From assembly GCA_946902875.1 (NCBI GenBank), contig OX336343.1:14009361-14073360 (forward strand): a DNA stretch of 64,000 nucleotides, in the 5' to 3' direction. Shown piece after piece: positions 1-12,346 of the stretch. Each line of letters starts with the position of its first letter. Position 1 is the first letter of the stretch. Both the position numbers and the translations under genes were made by a program. The stretch comes from Nematopogon swammerdamellus (taxonomy: Eukaryota > Arthropoda > Insecta > Lepidoptera > Adelidae). The notes under the pieces were generated by a model. It had not been told where the DNA came from and searched no databases. It saw only the letters and a program-made list of their open reading frames with translations.

Positions 1-854
1 GTCGACCCTATTGGGGCACATGCGTGACGTTTTGTGTGAACAAGTTCCCATGTCAGCATAACACATTTGTCATGACAGTTTCATTTCGACCAATGCTTCA
101 TTCAATACTGTCGTTACTAATCAAATGTAAATAACATTCAATATAGGCGACATAATATTTTTTTCAATATTCAATCATTTGTGCCTCGAAGTACATAAAT
201 GTAATGTTATGCTTGTAATTGTAATTTACGAAGCTTCGGCCGTAAGAATGCCAAATTGTGTTCAAATGGTGATTCTGTGAGTGATCTAGTCAACTTGTAA
301 GAAACTAATATCTATATTAGTATAGAAACATATTCAGCATGGGTCCATGAAACCTACGTACTTATTCTGCCCGTAGCATGTAGCAAGCTCGGCTGTAAGG
401 TTAGCAGTTCTCAATAAAATATATTGTTACCTACATATATTCCATTGCGTTTTTTTAAGATTTCTCAATGTAAAGTCAGATATTGTTTTAAATTTAAGTG
501 ACTTTTTAATAAAATCCTGTTCTCAAAATAAGAGGCGCATTTTTATTAGACCGACATACGAATACCTACATGAAGTAATGTCAGTGCGCAAACACTGGAA
601 TGGAACAAAACTCCTGCAGCTCGAACTTTTTTTACAAAAATCTGTTAAGATTCAGAACAAATTTTTCAAACAAAAAAATTACATAAAATTCTTCCTATGA
701 ATTCACAGAAAATCACAGACAAATATTACATACACTGCTGAACATAGAAATAAATTACCAATGCTGCCGAAAGTGGTAGAAGTTATAGCGTGACTTTTCG
801 TTTCTTCTATGTTAGATAATGAACATTCACATTTATGTACCTACTAGCTCAATC
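1..854. other. Stretch with no recognisable gene
   Basis: AT-rich DNA without a convincing open frame on either strand. An AATAAA at about 413 could be a polyadenylation signal of a plus-strand transcript entering from the left, but no coding sequence in the window leads to it. Confidence 0.4.
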
Positions 855-1044
855 TAGCCTAGCGTCACGCTGGGCGTAATTTCTGCCGCGTAAAGGGTCG
901 GGTAAAAATCTGTACTGCGACATAACGACCCATTTTGCGCTCAGTATGGCGCGTAGTAGAAATTTATATGTATTGCAATGTATGTTCGTAACGCGACGCA
1001 TTCATTTATACGGCAGAAATTACGCCTAGTGTGGCGCTAGGCTA
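855..1044. mobile_element. Short MITE with 34-bp terminal inverted repeats
   Basis: The left end (855-888, from TAGCCTAGCG to TTCTGCCG) is the near-perfect reverse complement of the right end (1011-1044), with about three mismatches. The 190-bp interior has no open frame. This is the architecture of a small non-autonomous DNA transposon. No clear target-site duplication is visible, so the superfamily is open. Confidence 0.65.
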
Positions 1045-1200
1045 AGTGAAGATAAGTACGTATAACATTCCCAAATTAATTTGCTCGCTGTGCGTCTCTA
1101 TAAAGACTCTGCTTGAGAGGGAGTAGTGTGAAAGTTCGATGCACAGAACACCGATCGGCGGCCGTCTGCTCTCTGTGGTCCGATGCATAACAATATGTAG

Positions 1201-1547
1201 CTATGTATTACTTATGTATGTAATAAGCATTCTTGACGGACAAGTACCTTCGGGCCTCGGGTAGTAGTTTTTGCCGAGTTTTACAATGTCGCACACTATT
1301 TCGAGGAGACATTTGGCAAGAATCTGGCACCGCCCCAGCGCTCGGCCCGACGCCGCCGCAGCGGCGCGCCGCTGCTGTGCCAATGTAAACAAAAGATGAG
1401 AAATGACAATTGTCTCAGGGCGAGCATATTTTGAATATCTGGCATTTACAGGGAATGCTAATTGTTTCTCATGATTAGCGTAAACATCCACGTCTGGAGC
1501 AGATGGAGTGTCGGCTGAGGTCGCGGCCTTACGAAACCAACACTCGC
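1201..1547 (-). other. Unrecognised open frame, possible exon
   Basis: A minus-strand frame is open from a TGA near 1548 down to TAG at 1201, about 115 codons. It has a GC-rich, alanine/arginine-rich middle (about 1320-1380) and a more ordinary C-terminal part with residues such as 'KLGKNYYPRPEGTCPSRM'. I do not recognise a family. It could be an exon of a divergent gene to the left, part of an old transposon, or chance. No splice sites were proven. Confidence 0.2.
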
Positions 1548-2487
1548 TTCAAATCCACATTAAAAATACAGCAATCTTTAAAGTAGTGTCTGCTTTCAAA
1601 GTATACAGGAGAATACTGTTCTTAAATTATATGAGCAACAATTTTTTTTTGTGTAAACCGGAATATGTGGTTGTGCCGAGGCACGACTGCGCGGGAAGGC
1701 TGTGCGAGTTGACTGTGCCAAAAACACCTCTCCCCGCGAAACCACGCTCAGTTAGGCGCCATTCCATGATTTGCGGACTGTTGCGTGCTGTTTGCTAAGC
1801 TGTCGGTAGAGCCTGTTAATACGACGCTTGAAGACACTAGCATAAAGGATTCGGGAAACACACTCGTCAGAAGACGGTTTCACACCTAATATTGTTCCAA
1901 TCACGAAGAAAAAACCAAACGAAGTATTAAAACAATGAAAGCAGGGAAGTAAACTTTTTCCATGACCTACCCATAAACATACGATTTTATTTTTTTTAAA
2001 TCCGGTATTGATAACTGAGTCAGAGAGAGGGGCACGAAAAACATGCTCCGACCAGGTCAATATCACCTCCGAGTAGTTAGATGCCATAACGGACGCTTTC
2101 TTTTGCATTGCTGGCTATACTGGACTAGAGGAGAACCCAGAAAAGGTTGCTATGCAGCCATCTTACATCCAGTACGATGGTACCAACCCAGTCAGAACCC
2201 AGAAAAACTTTCGGCAGAGTTTTAACTAACCTACTCAGTGACTTCTCTAAACAATAATAAATAACGTACAAGAACCCTTGGCCATTCCCAAAAACAATTT
2301 AAAATTGCTAAGTCAACTTACGAAAATTCTAAAAATAAAAAAATACAACTCCCCCACTTTCGTATCTAACTCCCTTTTTAATATCACCTATAGAAGTAAT
2401 TATCACCATCAACCCTCAACTGCCGCTCAACCTTCAAGTTTGTGTATGAATGGAACACAAATATTGATTCAAACAGCCTGTTGACGG
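1548..2487. other. Upstream region of CFAP184, no gene seen
   Basis: No convincing coding sequence. It contains a reversed SINE fragment at 2030-2215 and ends at the X-box of the CFAP184 promoter. Confidence 0.4.
2030..2215 (-). mobile_element. Fragment of tRNA-headed SINE (3' half), reversed
   Basis: On the minus strand this matches the body and 3' part of the complete copy at 48764-49172: the 'TTGGTACCA' block, the 'GATGTAAGATGGC' block, the 'CTCTAGTCCAGTATAGCC' block and the 'GGAGGTGATATTG' block occur in the same order. The tRNA head is absent. Confidence 0.6.
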
Positions 2488-2501
2488 GTCGCCATAGCGA
2501 C
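2488..2501 (+). promoter_or_regulatory. RFX X-box in the CFAP184 promoter
   Basis: GTCGCCATAGCGAC fits the X-box consensus RYYNYYATRRNRAC at every position and is an imperfect palindrome. RFX factors use this site to drive cilium genes, typically within about 150 bp of the start. It lies 113 bp before the proposed CFAP184 ATG. Site, distance and gene function agree, but binding is inferred. Confidence 0.6.
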
Positions 2502-2613
2502 AATGTCATCCCTCGAATAGTGCACCGCCCTCGCAGTTATTACAGCAAGAAAGAAATATTGAACTTTACCCCCGAATATCAATAGCAGACGTAATTGGAG
2601 GCGAGCACGCGAC

Positions 2614-5600
2614 ATGGATGAATCAAAGGTACGACCCAGTAATATTATATTGCTTAAGACATTATGCGGTACGAATTTCTTGACATGCAAACCCAGAGCC
2701 GGTGACCTTTCACATTGCCGCATAGTCACGTTTTATGCAGACCGTGCAAAGTTAAATTTCCCCTTTCGGACTCTGGTCCGAAATTTTAAATGAGTTTCTT
2801 CGTTACTCGCTTTTATAAACCTAATAAATTCATTAGTCATTCAGTCGGCGTGTACGAGTCCACTGCTTAACTTATGTATCTTGTCCTCCCGGTTTTCAAC
2901 AGTACGGAACCACTGCTTTCCGCCGACGTACTTGATGTCGTCGTCCATTTCTCCAAAATATTTTACAGAAACAAGCTCGTTACCTATATAATTTACCTAC
3001 ATGAGGGGAATATTTAATCAATAGTTATTTATTTAAGGCGGTCTTATCCAGAGATGGCGTGAGTGGCGCTGACCATGACATGGCGATACGGAACCCTCGG
3101 TGCGCGAGTTCGACTCGCACTTGGCCGGTTTTTTTACGAAGACCGAACGTACTGGATTTGTACGTACGTTCGGCCGAAAGGACGTCCGTTGTTTTCAACG
3201 TCTTCGTGAGCGTGTAACCGCGCAGGCACGTCGAAGTTTCAGCTTCTGACGACACAAAATGAATATTTCATCGTATAAAATTACCCGTGGGTTAACTTGC
3301 GTGGCCTCGGCTTGTTATACCTGCATCCGAGCCGCCCGCAAAGACACGCTTATGTATTTAACATCATCAATTTACATTTTCATGAATGATAGCGAAATTC
3401 GTGTTTTCCTCTTTAATGCTAATATGTATCTTACGCCCTACACATGAGGTGCTTGTGTTATGTGCTGCGGATTTTGGTAGACAGGCAAATTATAGTTATC
3501 TAGTGGTCTTAAAAATGAACTATTTCAAAGGTACTCTAAATTATCATCTACATTAAAGTAAAAATCTCACCACAATGGTATAAGCCTGCCAGCTCAGTGG
3601 TGCGGTCGGTCGACTGTTGTTAAGCAACCCTGAGCGCGGTCAGTACTTGAATGGGTGACCGCTCGACTGTTTGAGGCTGACCGTGGTTCAGATTCCACGT
3701 AAAACTGTAGGTCCCTTCCCTTCTTATCTTACTAGGTGGTAGGGTTTATCCACAGAGCACGGAATACCCCCCGCGCGCGCCCCCTCCTAGAGACGCCCTA
3801 AGCGATAATATTTGAAACCCAATAACTGGACGCAGTGCTACTAGCGCTTCGTATGTGTGTGTGTGTGTGTGTTAGTATCGACACTACACACAAAGAGGAG
3901 CAAGTTAGGCACACGCACAAAACAAATGCACACGCACAACACACATATGTAAGTCATAGGCCACGCCTACAGGCTTCAACGCCGTTGTAGGGAAATCGCG
4001 CTCAGGGCGTCTCTAGGAGGCGCGGCGCGCGGTATTTCGTGCTCTGTGGGTTTATCCCATCATAACATTGTATCTGTGAAAATCGTTTCTTAGGTTTTAT
4101 TCGTGTATTTTGCTAATGTGTTTTGGTTTTAGCATTGGGAAGAAATTTCACTATGTTGCAGCAAATTAACCGCAGTAAAAGTAGCTTTTTCATCTAATTA
4201 AGCTTCAAAATATATTTTAAATCCTACCGCAGAAAGTCAAATATGGAGCAGATATAAGTCCGAGGGTAGCCATCAGAGCTATAATCATGAAACGTTTGAT
4301 TTGCAGAAACGTTCCGTGCCTGATAAGAAATCCAAACTCGTCATCGAAACAGCCTCCTCTAATGGTAATTTTATTTATTTTAAGCTTATAGAAATAGTCT
4401 ATGATTTTAAGCGATAGAAATACACAGGATTCACAGGACCATTTTTAACTGAAGTATGAAGAGTACTCTTTGGGGTCGATACTTAAAAAGAATAGCCCCA
4501 CCGCATCTCTACCTGTGCATATCGTAAAAGGTGACTAAGGTTAAAGGAAAAGGTGCGGTGTAAAGGGCAACAGTATAGCCACCCCACCTTGGCACGGTCC
4601 TACCACCGAGTCATGCAGCAGGTGGGTTGTCATGCTTTTACTTGCTGCTTGATAGTTAACTTGTCCTAATACATTGCTAAACATGGTGGTCGGTGTTGTG
4701 ATTTAATTTACAAGAGCACTTGCGGCACAACACCGATTACTCTGCTTACCCAGCTTGTGAGGATACAGAGCGTGGTGTGTATGTATATATATGTCAAAAG
4801 TTAAATTATACGTACTTTACCAAATTTTCTAGTCTCGGTACCTACATTTCTGGTAAGGAACGCTTATAATTGCAAAAAAACTCGGTAAACTTCTCAAAGA
4901 AATGCAATGACCATCATCACTCCAATTGTTTTTTTTTTATTAGGATCCAAAGGAAACGCCGCAAGCGTACTGGCATCTTTATGTATTCGAGTGAGAGAAG
5001 GAGATGTGGATTTTTTTTAATGATACGAGCTTTCAATTTGGTTCAAAATAACTTTAAATCTTTCGGTGTGAAAAGTTGGCTCGTTACCCTCCCACCGCGA
5101 CGTGACTCGCAACATTCAAGCAGCAGATTGATGGAGCTCAGCTGAATGAACTTGTTGCTCCACATACTTGTACATTCATCCATTACGTTAACCAATATGT
5201 TAAATTAAGTAACTGGGAAGTATATACATCGAAAGTATTGGTATTCCGCATATAGGTAAACATTGTTTTATTGAAAATTTGATAAAAAAGAGATATTTGT
5301 TCCTATTGTATTTAATTTTATAAAGTGTTTCTTTATCAGCTGCAAATATTTTGGGAGGGGTGCATGCATATCCGCCATACTAAACATGTTAAAAAAATTT
5401 AGCATTACTTTTCGAGAAATTTGACAGGGCATGTCCATCTTCAACACAATCAAAACGTGCAACAAGGTACCTAAACAGCTGATTATTTGAGGTAATTGAC
5501 TCTCCTGTGCACGCAGGGCGCGCGGCGGCATGGCCGGGAGAGTCAACGACCTAAGTTATTAGCTGTTTAGATACCTAGTGGCACGTCGTGGACCACAGTT

Positions 5601-8600
5601 TTGATTGTGTAGGTAGAACATAGACATATCTTATAGAATTTCTGGAAAACTAATTCTAAAACTTTTTTTTGCCTAATGCGTTTAAAATGGTGCGCGTGTG
5701 GCCCTCCCAAAATATTTGCAGCTAATAAAGAAACAACCTATATATTAGATACATATCACGGATGGTTATATTTTACGTCAGAGTAGTTAGGCCTTGATCA
5801 TATAATAATTGGATAGACAACTGTAAAATAAAATTGAATCGCTTAGTTTCCAAATCGCACTTCTCCAAAAAGCTCTTTTTACAGGAGAGGCTAAAAACTG
5901 TTTAAATTGTGAAGTTTATGGCTATGCAAACATATTGCTTGTGTAAAAAAAAGTTCTAATACATTCTTATTTAATTTGGAAAAAAATAATTATTCAGCTT
6001 TTGCGGTTTTTTTTTATTAAAAAAAATTTAAATTTGGACATGTGTTCTTTGGAAACTAAACGTGGTCTAGTCACACCTTTTCTTCGTTTTCTAGGTCCAG
6101 GCAAATCGTTTACATTATTTTCCGGTTCCCTTTTGCGTGCGTCCCATTCACACACAAGGGAATGAAAATAATCTGAAAAACTGTCATTTTCCAATGTGCA
6201 CAATTCCCGGAGAAGTGTTGTTTGGAAAATAAACGGTGAATAAAATAGCTCTAGATCTCATACGTGCTCGTGCTTATAGTGGGACTAGCGCTGTTTAGTC
6301 ATAAAACCCCATACATACAGTTTTCGATCGTCATACTTTGGACAGACCAGTTATTCCAAGGCCTACATTTATAAAATTCAATCAATAGCTAAAATATTAT
6401 TGAATAATGCATCATCGTAGATGGTTTGGGAATTGAATAATTTACATTCTAGGAAGTAGCGACGACGCAGACTCAGAAAATCAGATAACTGGTGCGGGGA
6501 AGTTGGGCTTAGCGATAGATCGTGACGCTTACCTGCAACTCTATCGAGACCTGCAGACGGAGCAGTCCCAGGTGATGCTCAAGAACAGCATTCTTCAGAG
6601 GCGCTTGGCTGAGTACTACAAGTATGTGACCGCTTAATGAATAACATTTTGGTAGGTTCCGTGTACCGTGTGGGGCCGGTACTTTAAAAGAATAGCCCCA
6701 CTGCATCGCTCCCCGTGTATGTCGTAAAAGACGACAAAGGGATATGACTCCCTTCTTATATTACTAGGTGGTAGGGTTTAACCCGCCCGGGTTGGTACTA
6801 CCGCACTGAATGAAAGGTCGGTCGAAACGGCTATGTAAATAGTTTGTATTTTCCGTCCAGTTCAGTGTAGCCAGCACGACCGAAGGGAAGCACTGACGTG
6901 GCACCAAGTTCAACCGGTGTTATGGGCTGACATCACGGATGTTTAAGGTCAACGGTTAGCCAACGGTGTCAGTTTCAAAAAAAAAAAAGGTTCGTCTAAA
7001 GAAACCTAATCATTAAACATCAAACCTTTGGTTGTCCTGCTGATGAAAATCTTCACGGCTAGAAATGTGTATTTTACAGAAAGCGCAAGTTGGATCACGC
7101 GTTGAAGGAGATCGACAACGTGGGTACAGAGCTCGAGGAGAAATACCACCAGAAACTTATTTCGTACGAACAGCTCAAGGAAATGGAGAACACTGAGATG
7201 GCTGAGGTTTTATTCTCTTCAACCAAATATACTTCACAGTTACTGCTTAGTCGTTAATCCAGTCATCAAATATTACATCCTGTCTGTCTATCTGTTGTTA
7301 TATTTAAGCTTGGAAAAAGATGAACCAATTTACACAAATATTTCACTCATGGAGTCTCTCCCCACTAATGATATCTCGGGATGGTTTCAAGCTATGTAAT
7401 TTAAGTTATATGAGTACAACGATGATTCTCCAATTAATTGAGCAAACCCCTTCGCTTAAAACCGACTTGACTCAAGCAGAGCTGCGGGCAAAACCGAGTA
7501 ATAACTACATAATAAAGTTGAGAATAAAAGTATTGTTCTACAAGACGTGGCAGTTTAGAAAACTAATGAAGAACAAAGACGTGACACAAATTTGTGTAAC
7601 GACAAAAAAATATTCGCCTCTCGTTGTATTATGGCAAGCAAGGCACGTCTCTGAAGGCTCAAATATTGTCTCGAGTCTGAATTAATTAAAATAAGACAAG
7701 AAATGTATTTTTTCCCTCTTTATAAATTACTAGCTCCGCCCGCGGCTCCGCCCGCTCTCATATTTTACTTCACTGCTAACCTCATAAGCCATTTAGCGTG
7801 ATAGTAAGTAGCCTATAGTTGATGGGAAGAATCAAGCTATCCGTAGATTTTTTTAAATTAAAATCGGTTCAGTGGTTCTCGAGTTATAAGCGGACAGACA
7901 GACATACACTCAGACACTCAGACAGAAAGCAGACGTTGGATTTTATTATAGGTAAGGATAAGGAAGGATTTGAGAAATGCTCCCATATTAGCAACATGGT
8001 ACCAAAAGCTTACTGATATAATCTTAGCTGAATACGTAAAAGTCATTCATTTGTGTAAGAGTGAATATTCACATGGACAATACATTCAATACATTTTAAA
8101 TATTCTTGCGAAATTAACTGCATTTGCTATATACCTACTGTTATTGACGTTCAGATTACGGAGAAGATAGAAAAAAGCGAGCAACTGCATGAGGATCGCC
8201 TGCAAGATGCTCAACGCAAATTCCACGATCTTCAGCTTTTGGAGAAGGTCACGGGCTTCGGACTAATCTATTTTAATAAGGGGAAGCCTATTGCCGATAA
8301 AGTTAGTACACATTTTTAAAACTTTTATGACTTCTATACTTACAAGTTTTAGAAATATATACGTGTTGACCGTGCCAGCTATATTTTGATTAAATATTAA
8401 ATGCAACATTACGAATTAATGCATTACTTACGCATAGCAGTTATTCATATAAATCTATTCACAGCAAAAATACTATTTCACATTCGAACTTGATGGTTAT
8501 GGACACGATTTATTTTACCCTTGTTGTTATGGCATTGTTATGACAAATCACAACAACACATTTCTAAAAGCATAAATAAACATATATTATTAGAACCGAC

Positions 8601-11600
8601 CTACATATATACGATCGCAGAAAGAGTTGACATTGAAAGTAAATAAAAATATAAACATTCCCACAGAAACTATGCGCAGTGAATCCATTAGGTTGTCGTT
8701 TCGCTTACTCATCTGTAAGTCACGCCCAGTAATCACATCGTAAAGCTAACGTCACGAACCGAAGCTATTTTGGTTCACACGCCCCGGATCTATTCCTGAG
8801 ACAATTTGAATTCTTGGAGAGATGTTGATCTTTAATACTTTCCGGTTAGTGACACCGGCATCTTCCTTGGGGATCCTGGTGGCCTCACCCCTTTATCCCT
8901 TGCTCCGTTGGATGGTGGTGAAATTCTTTTGGGAAACATGCAAATAAACCTATTGAAGATACTTTTATGTAAAGTACCTAGCTGTCGAAGACAATTATTG
9001 GTCCACAATTTGTCCATATTATCTTCTGTTACAGCCAATTTATTTGGTCGACTCCTGAGTCAGCCTATCCAAATATTCGTCATCTTGTACAGGTTTCGAC
9101 CTGCTCCGTCCAGTCTCGACTCGTAATCCTTTTCACGTCATTGTACTATCTCGCTGGATGGTGTTCCCGACCTTCTCCTACCAGTACGTGGTTTCGCATC
9201 TGATGTCTCACGTCTCAATAACACTATTACTACTTGTATGCCCATGACTTACAACTATATCTGGCAGGTAGTATTGACAATATTGCTGGAATCGTTGATG
9301 TGATCAATGCTGATTTGGCCACCATTTTTGGCTGGACCAGATCCTTTGGACTCGTCGTGAATAAGTCTCAGGCAATGATTGCCGGAAGTCCTCGATCGAT
9401 CGAGGATTGATCCTGCCTCGTTGCCTGAGATTGGTACTGCCATACCATACGCTAAGGTTTTCAAATACCTGGGAATCGTTATGGATGATACGCTATCTTG
9501 GCAGGCTCAGGTCAATGAGGAATGATAAATTTATAAATATATATGTTATGATAATGAGGAATGATAAAATGATAATGATTTTATCGTCAAAATTTTTATT
9601 AGTATTTAATAATTTAATATGCTAGGTATATTCCTTTATATAATAAATATTACAAAAGGTGGACTTATTACCTAAGGCAATCCCTTCCAGTCAATCAATA
9701 TTAAATTCCAGTCAATTAAACAACAAACAATGTATTCTAAGAGTTCCCCACCTGCAGGTTACGTTCCGCGTGCGAGTTCTAATTTATGCCAGAAACTTAT
9801 ATAGTTTTATGTCAAGGTTGCCTCATTCATTGATTTATTGATTTTTTTTATGGAAACTGACACGGTTGGCTACATCACCTACAACGTCCGTGATGTCTGC
9901 CCAGAACACCGGGTGAACTAAGTGCCATGTCAGTGCTTCCCCCTTTGATCGTGCTGACTACACTGAACTGGTCGGAAAACACAAACTATTTACATAGCCG
10001 TTTCGACCGACGTTTCATTCAGTGCGGTGATACCACAGAGCATCGAATATCGCGCGCGCCCCCTCCTAGAGACGCCCTGAGCGCGATTTCCCTACAACGC
10101 CGTTGAAGCCTGTGGGCGTGGTCTATGACTTACATATGTGTGTTGTGCGTGTGCATTTGTTTTGTGCGTGTGCCTAACTTGCTCCTCTTTGTGTGTAGTG
10201 TCGATACTAACACACACACACATACGAAGCGCTAGCAGCATTGCTTGCTGTTATTGGGTTTCAAATATTATTATTACTTTCGCCTCTAGAGAGGCGCGCG
10301 CGGTATTCGATGCTCTGTGGGTGATACCAACCCGAGCGGGTTGAACCCTACCACCTAGTAAGGTAAGAAGGGACCTACAGTTTTACGTGGAATCCGAACC
10401 ACGGTCAGCCTCGAACGGTCGAGCGGTCACCCATCCAAGTACTGACCGGCCCAGCGTTGCTTAACCATCAATAGCGACAGTCGAATGTCTGCACCACTGA
10501 GCTATCGAGGGTGACATACTGATTAATTGGGTGAATCAACTTTTTTTGTTTTTGGTATCTGTCCGAAAACAGGATGTTATTTTGACAATTCACCTTATCC
10601 TATTACTTTAAGTGAGCTAAACTTGTATATATATACATATATAAATCCTCGTCCAAGTTTTTTGAACCTCAGCCATCGTTGGGTTTTGGCTGGACAATCT
10701 TCATCATCCCCGCCCAAGATCACCTTGGGAGAGAGGGTAGATGTTGTAGATATTAGTGGTAGATGTTAGTCATCATTGGTGTGATTGTTGTTTCCTTGTA
10801 ATTTTTCCAAATAGCCGGTCATAAATTTTGTCATTATATTGCATGTATGTATAGCAGCTTGTTGTTGTAAAATTTCAATTTTGATATCTGCTTTTAAATC
10901 CGAAATGTATTTGTCTATAGATCTGCCAACAATTCCTGTAGTTCCAATCACTATTGGTATAATTTTTGCTTTCGTTTTTCATAACCTTTCAATTTCAATT
11001 CTGAGTGCATAATATTTGGTAAGCTTTTCTGTCTCTTTTTTTATAACATTATAATCGGAGGGCACTGTAACATCTATGAGGAAAGTTCTATTATTTATTT
11101 TATCAGTATATATTATGTCCGGTCTATTATTCGGTAGAGGATAGTCGGTGAGAACTGGAATTTCCCACATTATTTTTGCACTGGAGTTTTCTTTGACATG
11201 TGGTTCACTAAGGGGGCATTTCCACCACATAGTTGTTGTCTCAATGTTATGTTTTTTGTTGAGGCACCAATATACATATTTTACCAGATGGTTATGTCTT
11301 TTTAGGTATAGTGGCTGGACAAGAACTTTGCAGCCAGAAACGATATGCATTGCAGTTTCATCTTTTTCATTGAAGAGTCTACACTTCCCATCTGTTGCTT
11401 TTTTTATAATATCCCTTTCAAATTGTCGTGTTGTTATAGCTTGATCTTGTATTGCAAATAATTGTGATTCTAATTTTGCAGTAATTGGTTTTTTTTTTAA
11501 GCCATTGGAAACTTTTTATATAATTTATGTTCTGATTAAACAATACTTTATTTATTAATTGCCCATGCATTGGTTTATTTTTCCATATCTCGATGTTATT

Positions 11601-12311
11601 TTTTATTTGTTTCGTCAGTATGTTTCCAGAAAAGCCATTAATATTTAACTCAAGTTTGAATTGTACACTTTCCTTTTCTATGCTATGTAGTAATTTACAT
11701 GTATCGTGATTTTTTATAGTTTCTTTCACTTTGTCTTGATTTTCGTTGTTTAAATATTCATCGAAGTTCATAACAGTTCTTTTGTACAGATTTTCTATGT
11801 TTAATAATCCTCTTCCACCTGAATCAATTGGTAAATATAATCTTTCTCTGTCAGCATTTTTTTGATGCACATTGTAGATTTGTAGCATTTTTCTTGTTTT
11901 TCGATCTAACTTAATCATGTCACTGACATTATAATTAATTACATTGAATGCGTAAAAAAGTACCGGAACGGCGTAGCTGTTTATCGCTTTGATTATGTTT
12001 CTGCTGTTTAGTTTTGTTTTGAGGAGTTTTTTAATTCTATGTGTGTATTCTTGCCTCCTATTATTAATAATTTCTTGGTGATTTATTTTTCCGTCTTCTT
12101 CAATTCCTAAATATTTGTACTTCTTTTTTATATTAAGGGATTCAAATGAGTTCCCATCTAACAGTATGTGAGCATCACCTGCTGTATGGATTCTTTTTCC
12201 AGCTTTCAGTTCTAGTATATTACATTTTTCTAATCCAAATTCCATGCCAATATTATTTGTAAAAATTTCCACTGTATCGATCAATACTGCCAGATGGTAT
12301 TTGCTTTGTGC

Positions 12312-12346
<35 letters not shown>

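Noticed and set aside
1098..1104. TATAAAG as a plus-strand promoter
   Set aside because: No exon or start codon in suitable position follows, and the only nearby gene start has its own promoter signal at 2488.
8832..9038. Minus frame of 68 codons beside the RT fragment
   Set aside because: No recognisable domain; opposite strand to the adjacent LINE fragment; likely chance or debris.
10425..10466. 5S rRNA gene
   Set aside because: Only the internal-promoter part matches; the outer helix strands are missing and the segment is the head of a dispersed SINE.
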